From NCBI GenBank assembly GCA_045807725.1, contig JBJMGV010000074.1:40454-104453 (forward strand): a stretch of 64,000 nt of DNA, read 5' to 3'. A program made the position numbers and the translations under genes. Numbering within the stretch: the stretch's first letter is position 1; each line of letters starts with the position of its first letter. Origin of the DNA: DATENM01 sp045807725 (GTDB taxonomy: Bacteria > Acidobacteriota > Blastocatellia > UBA7656). The notes under the pieces were generated by a model. It saw nothing but the letters and a program-made list of their open reading frames with translations. It was not told the origin of the DNA and searched no databases. Of the stretch, positions 16,158 to 24,892 are shown one piece after another.

Positions 16158-18695
16158 CTAAAACAGCACGTCGAAATCGAGCCGGAAACGACGTTTGTAG
16201 TTGCCGAAGAAGACGCCGTACTGCGGGTCGTCGATGTTGGCGTGGACGCTGTACGGATTGAAGTGGTTCGTCAGGTTGAAGCCGCTCACCGACAGCCGCA
16301 GGCTGTACTTGTCGCTGACCTTGAAATCTTTCGACACTCTCGAATCAAGCGAGAAGAAGTGCGGGAAGCGCGTCGTGAACGGCAAGCCGACGTAATTCTG
16401 CGCCGCGTTCGTCACTGCGTATGGAAAGCCGTTGCGCCATTCGAGCATCGGCGAGATGCGCATACGGTTCGGCAGCTTAATCATCCCCCAGGTCAGGAAG
16501 CGATTCGGCAGGTCGCTCGACAGGTTGCTGTACTGGTTCGCGCGCACGACCGGGAAGGGGAAGTTGCCGAGGTAGTTGTTGAACTCGTTGATGTCGCCTT
16601 GCGAGCGGCTGCGCACGTAAGAGAAGAACAACTGCTGGCCGTCGGGCATCTGCCAGCGCGTCGTCAACTCAAGCTGACGATAGCCGGCGCGGCCCGACCC
16701 GCGCATCACCAGCGCATCATTGCCCTGCACGGTGTCGGGCGTGATCGTGATAACGCCGTAGGAATTACTCTGCAAATAATTGGCCCGGACGCGCAGTTGT
16801 TTGGTGAACGGGTGTTCGACTTCGATGTTCCAGGTGGCGCTGTAAGGCGCGAAGTTGCCGGGGATGTCTTTGCTGAAGATGAACGGCTGCTTGCTGCGCT
16901 CGGCGCGGTCAGTGACGTTAGCGAAGCGGCGCGGGCCGTCGATGATTTCGCCGTTCGCGCCATAGGTCGTAATCACCTGCTCAGGGTAGCGGTTGAAGGA
17001 ATAGACCATCAGCGGCACGCGATCATAGAACAAGCCGTAGCCGCCGCGAATCACCGTGTCGAGGTTGCGGAACGGCGTCAGCGCGATGCCTACGCGCGGC
17101 GCGACGCGCATCGTTTCAGTGATCCCTTGCCGGTCGAAACGCGTGCCGAGGTCAACCGCCAGCCGCGAGTTGACGACCCAGTGATCCTGCGCGAAGAAAC
17201 CCATCTCAAGGTCTGAGCGGTCGAATACCTGGCCGCTGCCGACGAACTCGATGCGACGGACGAGCTGCCCGCTCGCGTCAACGATATTGACGGGCCGCGC
17301 CTCGAAGTCGCCGCGATTGGTCGTGCGCGCGATGCTCGACCCGAACTTCAGATTGTGCACGCCCATCGTGTTGATCGGCGCGAGCGAATAGGTTTCGATG
17401 GACTCGATGCGCGAGGCGTGGCGGTCTTGATCGCTGAAGTAATTTCCGCTGTTGCCCTGCGGCGCGAGCGTCATTTCGTTCTGCCCCTGCCCCCAGACGC
17501 CGCCGTTGAAACGCTTGATGGCGAGCGTCGATTCGAGCAGGTTGTTGCCGATGGTCAGGCGATCTATCACCGTTGCCGTGTAGTCGTGCGCGTTGAGCGT
17601 CGGCGTCACCTCTTGCGGATTGAAGAACTCCAGGCCGACGAAACTCATGCGGCGCGGCGCGGCGTGGAATGTCCCGGTCAGCGTGTGCAGGGACGACAGA
17701 ATGTAGTCGAACTGCGTGAACGAGTTGAAGGATTCGCTCTTGCTTTCGTTGAATGGGAAGGGCAGCGTGCGCACGGGCCGCTTGGCCAGATCGTATTCGA
17801 CGCCTTCCGAGAAGTAGAGCTTGTCTTTGATGAGCGGGCCGTTGAAGGTGAGGCGCGGCGAGGCTTCGCGGATGCCGCGCAGGTGGCCGCTCCAGATGCG
17901 AAACTCCGGCAGCGGGTCGTTGATCTCGAAGTCCCACTTGTTGCCGCCGCGACGGGTCTCGACCGAAACGACGCCGGCGGTGAAGCGACCATACTGCGCC
18001 AGGTACGGCGTCTTGTAGACGTTGATGGTTTCGACGCTATCGACCGGCACGGTGACGCCGAACTGACCCGTTGCCGGATCGGTCACGTCCGCCGAGTTGA
18101 CGATCAGCGCGCTGCGGTGTTCGCCCTGGCCGGCAATCTTAATCTCGCCTTCCGGCGAGCGCACAACGCCCGGCACGAGCGGCAGCGTATCTTTGACGGT
18201 GGCGGGCTTGCCGGGCAATTCCTTGACGGTCGCGCGCGGCAATTCATCAGCGACTGATGATCCCTTTTCGATCTGCGTATCAGCGCCGGCCTGCACGTTG
18301 ACCGTGTCGCTGAGATTGACTTTGGCAACCACCGTGAAGGCAATCTCGACGGGCGCGCTGGCGGCCACCGTCACGTCGGGTTGGTTGAGCGTCTCAAGAC
18401 CTTCTTTGGATATGACGACTTCATAGCTGCCGGGCGCGACGTTATTGAATTCGGCGACGCCTTTCTCGTTGGTCACTGTTCTGGCGACGACTGCGCCGTT
18501 TCGTTTCAACTCGACATTGACGGCGGCGACGGCCTGCTCGGCTTCGTCGTGCGTGGTCACGCGCACGGTCGCGGCAATGCGGGCCTGCCCGGCCATCAGG
18601 CTGAGAGGCAAGGCCAGCAGGAGCGCCAGTGCCGTGAATGACCGGGCCAGTTTATGAAGATGGGGGGAGCTGCGAAACTGCATAAAGCCGTTCAT
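16158..18695 (-). CDS. TonB-dependent outer-membrane receptor with N-terminal carboxypeptidase-regulatory-like domain
   Basis: An 845-residue outer-membrane beta-barrel protein. A signal peptide (about residues 1-40) is followed by a Cna-B/carboxypeptidase-regulatory-like domain (42-130, with NEKGVAEFNNVAPGSYEVVI), a plug domain (about 135-265, with PLVPGVVRSPEGEIKIAGQG) and a long barrel ending in aromatic RFRLDFDVLF. This Oar-like architecture is abundant in Acidobacteriota and Bacteroidota and is linked to uptake of large or complex molecules, but the ligand cannot be read. The start at 18695 has a second Met three codons later (MQFRSSP). It is divergent from the C25 peptidase gene. Confidence 0.9.
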   Translation of the reverse strand: MNGFMQFRSSPHLHKLARSFTALALLLALPLSLMAGQARIAATVRVTTHDEAEQAVAAVNVELKRNGAVVARTVTNEKGVAEFNNVAPGSYEVVISKEGLETLNQPDVTVAASAPVEIAFTVVAKVNLSDTVNVQAGADTQIEKGSSVADELPRATVKELPGKPATVKDTLPLVPGVVRSPEGEIKIAGQGEHRSALIVNSADVTDPATGQFGVTVPVDSVETINVYKTPYLAQYGRFTAGVVSVETRRGGNKWDFEINDPLPEFRIWSGHLRGIREASPRLTFNGPLIKDKLYFSEGVEYDLAKRPVRTLPFPFNESKSESFNSFTQFDYILSSLHTLTGTFHAAPRRMSFVGLEFFNPQEVTPTLNAHDYTATVIDRLTIGNNLLESTLAIKRFNGGVWGQGQNEMTLAPQGNSGNYFSDQDRHASRIESIETYSLAPINTMGVHNLKFGSSIARTTNRGDFEARPVNIVDASGQLVRRIEFVGSGQVFDRSDLEMGFFAQDHWVVNSRLAVDLGTRFDRQGITETMRVAPRVGIALTPFRNLDTVIRGGYGLFYDRVPLMVYSFNRYPEQVITTYGANGEIIDGPRRFANVTDRAERSKQPFIFSKDIPGNFAPYSATWNIEVEHPFTKQLRVRANYLQSNSYGVITITPDTVQGNDALVMRGSGRAGYRQLELTTRWQMPDGQQLFFSYVRSRSQGDINEFNNYLGNFPFPVVRANQYSNLSSDLPNRFLTWGMIKLPNRMRISPMLEWRNGFPYAVTNAAQNYVGLPFTTRFPHFFSLDSRVSKDFKVSDKYSLRLSVSGFNLTNHFNPYSVHANIDDPQYGVFFGNYKRRFRLDFDVLF

Positions 18696-19002
18696 CGACT
18701 GCCTTTCTATTTTTGTCCTTTCAGTCCATCACGCCAAGAAAAATATGATAACCGATCCGGCAAGCCTTAGCTACTGTTGCTTCCTGGCGCAAAGCCACGT
18801 CAAGTTAACGAATTCCAAACCGCCTGGTGAAAATGAATTCGCGGCTGACTGCCGCGCCGCATCAGCCCCTACTACGCGGGCGGCGACGGGCCGGATTGCC
18901 GCCGCTCTGATAAACCTTGATGAATAGTCGAGCGTCGCGCGGCGATGATCGTTCGTGCTGGCGTGCGCGGGGCATAAGCTCTTGCCAAAATGCACAAAAC
19001 TA
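18696..19002. other. Intergenic region upstream of two divergent genes
   Basis: No gene was recognised in these 307 bases. They hold the presumed promoter of the receptor gene and a GGCAAGCC ... GCGCAAAGCCACG stretch (18759-18799) that recalls part of a GEMM riboswitch but lacks its remaining conserved parts. Confidence 0.5.
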
Positions 19003-19030
19003 TTGACTGAATCGAGCACTGCACGATAAT
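19003..19030 (+). promoter_or_regulatory. Sigma70-type promoter for the C25 peptidase gene
   Basis: TTGACT (19003-19008) and GATAAT (19025-19030) are separated by 16 bp. Transcription would begin near 19037, giving a leader of about 230 nt before the GTG start at 19270. Confidence 0.6.
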
Positions 19031-19153
19031 GAGGTTGGTTCACTCGGTTTTCGCCCCGACCCGGGGACGCATGGTGCATGTTTTTTTGAGGCCCTGTCTG
19101 TGTTGCCCTCCCATTTGCCCCTCTAAAAAACGTTGCCGACACCGGCCCGCTAA

Positions 19154-19261
19154 CCAGTTTTTGTATGACTGGGCGGCAACCGGAATGAGACCTGCCGCGC
19201 CGCAACGGCAGGGTAACTGAGAAAGCCGTCTCCGATAAGAAGAACGGCGAAGTGTAAGGAG
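19154..19261 (+). promoter_or_regulatory. Structured 5' leader, possible cis-regulatory RNA
   Basis: Several helices can form: CCAGT/ACTGG (19154-19158 with 19168-19172), a strong hairpin CCTGCCG/CGGCAGG (19191-19197 with 19206-19212) and an enclosing GAGAC/GTCTC (19187-19191 with 19228-19232). GCCGT (19225-19229) can instead pair with ACGGC (19244-19248), which excludes the GAGAC/GTCTC helix and lies just before the ribosome site AAGGAG (19256-19261). This mutually exclusive pairing is switch-like. No known riboswitch family was recognised. Confidence 0.4.
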
Positions 19262-19269
19262 AAACACTC

Positions 19270-22200
19270 GTGTCTAAGCCACAACTCGTTCACCCATGCC
19301 TGCGTGCCTGGACCAAGCGCGCCTTGGCGCTCCAGGCCATCCTCCTCACCTTTTTAATGACGTTTTCGCCTGCACAGGGACAGACGTGTGCGACGGCAGG
19401 CAAGGACGGCAGTGGCGGAAGCTTGACCGGCATCATCAACACCTACTATCCGGGTACGGTATCGGCCAACGCCGGCGTGACTTCGATTACGCTGGGAACG
19501 GCGCGTGGCGCGACGACGCCGATCAGTTCGGGCGACATGCTGCTCGTCATACAGATGCAGGATGCAGCCATCGACAGCAGCAATAACAACAAGTATGGCG
19601 ACGGCAACGGCGGCAACACCGGCGGCGGCTATAGTGCCGCGAACAACGTCGGCAAGTACGAATTCGTCAAAGCGACCAGCGCCGTGCCGCTGACTGGCGG
19701 CAGCGTCAGCATTCAAGGTACAGGCACAGGCAGCGGTCTGCTGAATGCTTACACCAATGCCGACTATGTTGCCGGCACCAGTGGACAACGCCGCTTTCAA
19801 GTCGTGCGCGTGCCGCAGTACACCAGCGCGGCGACGAGTGGCGGGCTGACGGCGGCGGCTTGGAATGGCACGACTGGCGGCATCCTCGCGTTTGACGTGA
19901 AAGACACTCTGAATCTGAGCGGCACAGCGAGCGTGGACGGGCTGGGCTTTCGCGGCGGCGCTGGCTTGCAATTGCAGGGGGCCGGCGGAGCGAATACCGA
20001 TTATCGCAACACCGCGCCGACGGCAGCGCAGCTAACCGCTAAGACCGGCTTTCATGGCTCGAAAGGCGAAGGCATTGCCGGCACGCCGCGCTACGTCTGG
20101 AATTCGGCGACCAGCGCCATCGTTGACACCGGCGTTGAAGGCTACCCGAACGGCAGCATGGGGCGAGGCGCGCCGGGCAATGCCGGCGGCGGCGGCACAG
20201 ACGCCGATCCGAGTGCGGCCAATCCCGGCGGCAATGATCAGAACTCTGGCGGCGGCGGCGGCGCGAACGGCGGTAGTGGCGGCAGGGGTGGCAATAGCTG
20301 GAGCGCCAACACCGTCGTCGGCGGCATCGGCGGCATTGCTCTAACAGCCATCATCGGGCCGGGCCGCATCGTGATGGGTGGCGGCGGCGGCGCTGGCACA
20401 CGCAACAACGATGACAACCTTACAGCAGCGGCGAGCGCCGCGGCTGGCGGCGGCATCGTCATCATTCGCGCCCGCAAGATTTTCGGCAGCGGCACAATCT
20501 CGGCCAATGGCGCGAACGCCTACAGCGGTACGCTCAACGATGGCGCAGGCGGCGGCGGCGCAGGCGGCAGCATCGTCGTCTTTGCCTTGAGCAGCACCCT
20601 GACCTCCTTAAACATTAGCGCCAATGGCGGCAGCGGCGGTGATGCGTGGCGCACACAGGCTGCGAATGGCACGCCGGGCGAACGGCACGGGCCGGGCGGC
20701 GGCGGCGGCGGCGGCGTCATCTTTACGCCAAGCGCGCCGGCCAGCCGCACCGTCAATGGCGGCGCGAACGGCGTCACCACTACCTCGGTTGAGGCCTATA
20801 ACTCTACGGCGGGATCTCTCGGCACGACGGCCATCAACCTGACCTCCGGCCAGATACCCGGCGTTGCTTCCGGCGCGGAATGCTCATCGCCGACCGCCAT
20901 AGACCTGATAAACTTCGCGGCGTCCACCGACCCGCGCGGCAATGTCCTATTGGAATGGAAGACAGGTTACGAAGTGAGCAACCTGGGCTTCAACCTCTAC
21001 CGCGACGTGGGCGGCAAACGCACGCGGCTTAACAATTCACTGATCGGTGGCACGGCGCTGCTGGCCGGCGCGCGCACGCCCTTTACCGCCGGCTTCTCTT
21101 ACGCGTGGATGGATCAGCTCGCTTCGCCCAAAGACCTGGCGACATACTGGCTCGAAGATGTGGACGTGAACGGCAAGACGACAATGCGCGACCCTATCAG
21201 CGCGATGAGCGTCTACAGCTTACCGCCGCAATCGCAATCGCTGATGCTCAGTCAACTGCGCAGCAACGCGCCCGGCGCTACGAAGGAAACCGTTTCGGTC
21301 GTCACTTCGGCCACACGCGGCAAAGTGGGGCGGGTGTCGTCGCAGAGTCTGCAAACACAGTGGGACATAGCAAGCAAGCCGGGCGCGAAACTGCTCATCA
21401 ACAAATCCGGCTGGTATCGCATCTCGCAACCCGAACTCGTCGCCGCTGGCTTCGATGTCTCCAAAGACCCGCGCTTCTATCAACTCTTCGTTGACGGCTC
21501 AGAGTTGCCTTTGCTCATCAACGGCGGCCAAAGCGGCAGACTCGACCCTGCCGACTCCATCGAGTTCTATGCCGCCGCTGTCGATTCTCCCTCGACCAAC
21601 CTGCGCGCCTTCTATCTCACCAACGGTCAGCAGCCGGGCCGCCGCCTCTCGCAATTGCCCTTCAGCGAAGGCAAGCCCTCAAGCCGCGCCAGCTTCACCG
21701 CCTCAGTCGAACGCCGCGACCACTTCTTGTACTTGCCTTCGCTCAACAACGGCGACGCCGAAAACTGGTTTGGCGCGCTCATCTCGGCGACTCCTTACGC
21801 TCACACGCTGACGCTGGCCAACCTCGATCCTGATGCCAAGGAGGCGGCCACTCTCGAAGTCGCTTTGCAGGGACTCGGCACGGCTTCGCCGCCGCAGCCG
21901 CACCTCATCCGCGTGCAGGTCAACGGTCAGGAGGTCGGCACGGTGAGCTTTGCCGGGCCGACGCATCAGGTGGCGCAGTTCAGTCTCAGCGCCGGTCTGC
22001 TGCAAGAAGGCGCAAACAGCGTGACGCTGACAGCGACCGGCGGCAGCGGCGATTACGGCGCCGTTGACTGGCTGCGGCTGAGTTACGGGCATCGCTTCCA
22101 AGCCGACCAGAACGCGCTGCTGCTGGTGGCCAGACAAGACGAGCAGGTGCAGGTCAGCGGGTTTACGACCGCCGTGGTGCGGGTGATGGATGTGACGGAC

Positions 22201-23403
22201 GAGACCAATCCGGTGGAGCTTGGGGCGAAGGTGGAGCTGGTCAATCGCAGCTACCGAGTGACGGCGACGGTGGCAGACGTAGGTGAACGGGTGCTGCTGG
22301 TGGTGGGCGACCGCGCCTATCAGCAGGCGCAGGTGGTGCCGCAGGTGGCGTCGAGCTGGCACGTGGCGAGTCAAGGAGCCGACGTGGTGATGGTGACGAC
22401 GGCGAGCCTGCGCGGCGCGCTAGAGCCGCTGGTGGGGCTGCGTAAGCAGCAGGGCTATGCGGTGGCGGTGGTGGATGTGGAGGATGTGTATGATGAATTC
22501 AGCTACGGGCAGAAGAAGGCGGAGGCGATACAGGAGTTGGTAGCGGCGACGCGGAGTTGGAAGCGGGTGCCGAAGTGGATGGTGCTGGTGGGAGATGCGA
22601 GCTATGACCCGAAGAATTATTTAGGGTTGGGGGAGAATGATCTAGTGCCGACGAAGGTGGTGTGGACGAACACGTTCGAGACGGCGAGTGACGATTGGCT
22701 TGGAGACGTGAATGGGGACGGCGTGTCAGAGGTGGCGATTGGGCGATTGCCGGTGCGGAGTGTGGCGCAGGCGCAGGCGTTGGTCAATAAGATCATCGGC
22801 TATGAGCAGAGCGCACAAACACAAGGCGCGCTGCTGGTGGCCGACCTCCCCGGCGAATATGACTTTGAGGCCGCCAGTAACAGCATCGAGCAATTGCTGC
22901 CGGCAGGCACGCGCGTACAAAAGGTCTACCGCAGCCTGATGGATAACCAGACGGCGGCGCAAGCGATCATCGAGGCGGTGAATCGCGGGCCGAAGCTGGT
23001 GAACTATGCCGGGCACGGCTCGCCGACCGTGTGGCGCGGCAACCTGCTGACGAGCGACAGCATCGTGCAGATGAGCAATGGGCAAGCGTTGCCGGTGGTG
23101 ATCTCGATGACCTGTTTGAATGGGCTGTTCAATGATCCGTATCAGGCCAATCTTGGCGAAGCCTTGCTGCTGTCCGAGCAGGGCGGCGCGATTGCTGTCT
23201 GGGCTTCATCGGCGCAGACTGTTGCCGGGGCGCAGGAGTTGGTGGATCAAGAGGTCGTGCGCCAACTCTTCAGCGGCACGCAGGCCAAGAGCGGCGCGCT
23301 GACTATCGGTGAAGCCGTCCAGCGCGCCAAGGCCGTGGCGCGTAACGAGGCCGTCATCCAGAGCTGGATTCTGCTCGGCGATCCGATGATTACCTTGCAT
23401 TAA
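19270..23403 (+). CDS. Large secreted Gly-rich protein with C-terminal gingipain-like (C25) peptidase domain
   Basis: A 1377-residue secreted protein starting at a GTG nine bases after AAGGAG. Residues 1-38 are a signal peptide ending SPAQG. Residues 40-530 are Gly/Asn/Ser-rich with blocks such as GGGGGANGGSGGRGG. A fibronectin-like module (about 545-640, LLEWKTGYEVSNLGFNLYRD) follows, then a beta-rich region and, from about 1010, a caspase-fold C25 domain. The catalytic dyad is visible: His1249 in NYAGHGSP and Cys1282 in SMTCLNG, with VLVGDASYDP and GDVNGDGVSEVAIGRLPVR preceding. C25 enzymes are Arg- or Lys-specific cysteine proteases; specificity here is unknown. No type IX sorting domain was recognised. 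Codon use changes between about 22120 and 22790. Confidence 0.85.
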   Translation: MSKPQLVHPCLRAWTKRALALQAILLTFLMTFSPAQGQTCATAGKDGSGGSLTGIINTYYPGTVSANAGVTSITLGTARGATTPISSGDMLLVIQMQDAAIDSSNNNKYGDGNGGNTGGGYSAANNVGKYEFVKATSAVPLTGGSVSIQGTGTGSGLLNAYTNADYVAGTSGQRRFQVVRVPQYTSAATSGGLTAAAWNGTTGGILAFDVKDTLNLSGTASVDGLGFRGGAGLQLQGAGGANTDYRNTAPTAAQLTAKTGFHGSKGEGIAGTPRYVWNSATSAIVDTGVEGYPNGSMGRGAPGNAGGGGTDADPSAANPGGNDQNSGGGGGANGGSGGRGGNSWSANTVVGGIGGIALTAIIGPGRIVMGGGGGAGTRNNDDNLTAAASAAAGGGIVIIRARKIFGSGTISANGANAYSGTLNDGAGGGGAGGSIVVFALSSTLTSLNISANGGSGGDAWRTQAANGTPGERHGPGGGGGGGVIFTPSAPASRTVNGGANGVTTTSVEAYNSTAGSLGTTAINLTSGQIPGVASGAECSSPTAIDLINFAASTDPRGNVLLEWKTGYEVSNLGFNLYRDVGGKRTRLNNSLIGGTALLAGARTPFTAGFSYAWMDQLASPKDLATYWLEDVDVNGKTTMRDPISAMSVYSLPPQSQSLMLSQLRSNAPGATKETVSVVTSATRGKVGRVSSQSLQTQWDIASKPGAKLLINKSGWYRISQPELVAAGFDVSKDPRFYQLFVDGSELPLLINGGQSGRLDPADSIEFYAAAVDSPSTNLRAFYLTNGQQPGRRLSQLPFSEGKPSSRASFTASVERRDHFLYLPSLNNGDAENWFGALISATPYAHTLTLANLDPDAKEAATLEVALQGLGTASPPQPHLIRVQVNGQEVGTVSFAGPTHQVAQFSLSAGLLQEGANSVTLTATGGSGDYGAVDWLRLSYGHRFQADQNALLLVARQDEQVQVSGFTTAVVRVMDVTDETNPVELGAKVELVNRSYRVTATVADVGERVLLVVGDRAYQQAQVVPQVASSWHVASQGADVVMVTTASLRGALEPLVGLRKQQGYAVAVVDVEDVYDEFSYGQKKAEAIQELVAATRSWKRVPKWMVLVGDASYDPKNYLGLGENDLVPTKVVWTNTFETASDDWLGDVNGDGVSEVAIGRLPVRSVAQAQALVNKIIGYEQSAQTQGALLVADLPGEYDFEAASNSIEQLLPAGTRVQKVYRSLMDNQTAAQAIIEAVNRGPKLVNYAGHGSPTVWRGNLLTSDSIVQMSNGQALPVVISMTCLNGLFNDPYQANLGEALLLSEQGGAIAVWASSAQTVAGAQELVDQEVVRQLFSGTQAKSGALTIGEAVQRAKAVARNEAVIQSWILLGDPMITLH

Positions 23404-23448
23404 TCATTTCCTTCAGTGGCTCAAGTCATCGCTTGAGCCGACCGCCTT

Positions 23449-23490
23449 ATGGCGGGCTGAGCCATCACGCTCGGCCCGCCATTTTTGTTT
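23449..23490 (+). terminator. Intrinsic terminator after the C25 peptidase gene
   Basis: The stem ATGGCGGGC/GCCCGCCAT (23449-23457 with 23474-23482) is followed by TTTTTGTTTG. A smaller hairpin GGCTCAAG/CTTGAGCC precedes it at 23418-23439. Confidence 0.85.
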
Positions 23491-23534
23491 GACGATGACA
23501 AGCGAGACTTGCCTGGCATCATTGCCTGGCCAAC

Positions 23535-23564
23535 TGGCAAGTGCGGCGGTGGGATTGCTATAAT
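23535..23564 (+). promoter_or_regulatory. Putative ispH promoter
   Basis: A perfect TATAAT at 23559-23564 lies 18 bp after a weak TGGCAA -35 (23535-23540). The -10 sits within a GGGATT/AATCCC palindrome. The distance to the ispH ATG is about 84 bp. Confidence 0.5.
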
Positions 23565-23647
23565 CCCGCTGTGCCTTTCGCTCGCGCAATATCGAGCCGA
23601 CGGCCTTGCAGGTTGATGAGTACAGATTCTCGACGAAGGAAGATCGC

Positions 23648-24613
23648 ATGGGCATCAAGAAAGTAGTGTTGGCAAAGCCGCGCGGGTTCTGCGCCGGCGT
23701 GGTTCGCGCCATCGATATTGTCGAACGCGCGCTCGATTTCTTCCCGCCGCCGATATACGTTTTTCATGAGATCGTTCACAACCGCTACGTGGTGGACAAT
23801 CTGAGCAAGCGCGACGTGATTTTTGTGGACAGCCTCGAAGAAGTGCCCGACGGCGCGGTCTGCGTCTTCAGCGCGCACGGCGTGTCGCCGGCAGTCGTGC
23901 AACTGTCGGAAGACAAGAATCTGCGTATCATCGACGCCACCTGCCCGCTGGTGACCAAAGTTCATATGGAAGCCATACGGTTTGCGCGCGAGGGCTATTC
24001 GCTGCTGCTCATCGGCCACCCCGGCCACGAGGAGGTCGAAGGCACGATGGGCGAAGCGCCGATGCAACTGGTCAGCTCGGTGGCTGACGTTGAACGGCTC
24101 GAACTTGAGAATCCCGACCGCGTAATCTACATCACACAGACGACGCTGTCGCTCGACGACGTGGCCGAGATCGTCGCGGCGCTCAAGCGCAAATTCCCCG
24201 GGCTGCAAGCGCCGCCCAAAGACGACATCTGCTACGCGACGCAGAACCGCCAGAACGCGGTCAAAGAGATGTCATCGCGCGTTGACGTGTTGCTGGTCGT
24301 CGGCTCGCAGAACAGCTCGAACTCGCAGCGTCTGCGCGAAGTCGCGGTTGTCGGCGGCACTCCGGCTTATCTGGTCAACGACGAAACCGAGATCAAGGCC
24401 GAGTGGCTCAAGGACGCCGAGGTCGTCGGCGTTACGGCGGGCGCGTCGGCCCCCGAAGAACTGGTCATTCGCGTGCTCAATCACCTGCGCGGGCTTGGCG
24501 CGAGCGAGTATGAAGAACAATCGGGCGGCGACGAGCACGTCCATTTTGCGCTGCCGCCGGAGGTCTTGCACCCTGAGCGGCTGCTGGTGCAACTGAACGG
24601 CGAGGCGCAGTAA
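23648..24613 (+). CDS. ispH: 4-hydroxy-3-methylbut-2-enyl diphosphate reductase
   Basis: A 321-residue cytosolic [4Fe-4S] enzyme, last step of the MEP pathway, which reduces HMBPP to IPP and DMAPP. The three cluster cysteines are Cys15 (KPRGFCAGV), Cys99 (IDATCPL) and Cys195 (DICYATQNRQ). The family motifs FHEIVHN, SAHGVSP, IGHPGHEEVEGTMGE and GSQNSSNSQRL are present. The ATG at 23648 (MGIKKVVLAKPRGFC) follows GAAGGAAG and fits the family; a TTG 14 codons upstream is rejected. The gene supplies isoprenoid precursors and is followed by squalene-hopene cyclase and hpnH, a plausible hopanoid cluster. Confidence 0.97.
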   Translation: MGIKKVVLAKPRGFCAGVVRAIDIVERALDFFPPPIYVFHEIVHNRYVVDNLSKRDVIFVDSLEEVPDGAVCVFSAHGVSPAVVQLSEDKNLRIIDATCPLVTKVHMEAIRFAREGYSLLLIGHPGHEEVEGTMGEAPMQLVSSVADVERLELENPDRVIYITQTTLSLDDVAEIVAALKRKFPGLQAPPKDDICYATQNRQNAVKEMSSRVDVLLVVGSQNSSNSQRLREVAVVGGTPAYLVNDETEIKAEWLKDAEVVGVTAGASAPEELVIRVLNHLRGLGASEYEEQSGGDEHVHFALPPEVLHPERLLVQLNGEAQ

Positions 24614-24892
24614 ATCCGGCCCGATGCGGCGTGCGTAAGATGGCCATCGCGGCGGCGAGAGGCGGATGCGTTCGCGCCAAAGCGAGAGTTGCTCAAGAGG
24701 CTTGAGTTGATCCTTATGAGTCGCACGATGACGAACTCATCTCGCAGGTTAAGTGGTCTCTCTTGGCAGTGGCAAAATCATTGCCCGTTATAGTATTCTT
24801 TCCCGTCCAAGACGTTCCCCTGATCCGAATCTGAAACGATTATACAAGCCGGGCAAAAAATAGAATCGGACGTTGAAAGGTTGGAAGGCCCC

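Noticed and set aside
18759..18799. GEMM (c-di-GMP) riboswitch-like words GGCAAGCC and GCGCAAAGCCACG
   Set aside because: The GNRA hairpin between the words and the downstream GGGUUACCG part are missing, and the position is 470 bp from the next start.
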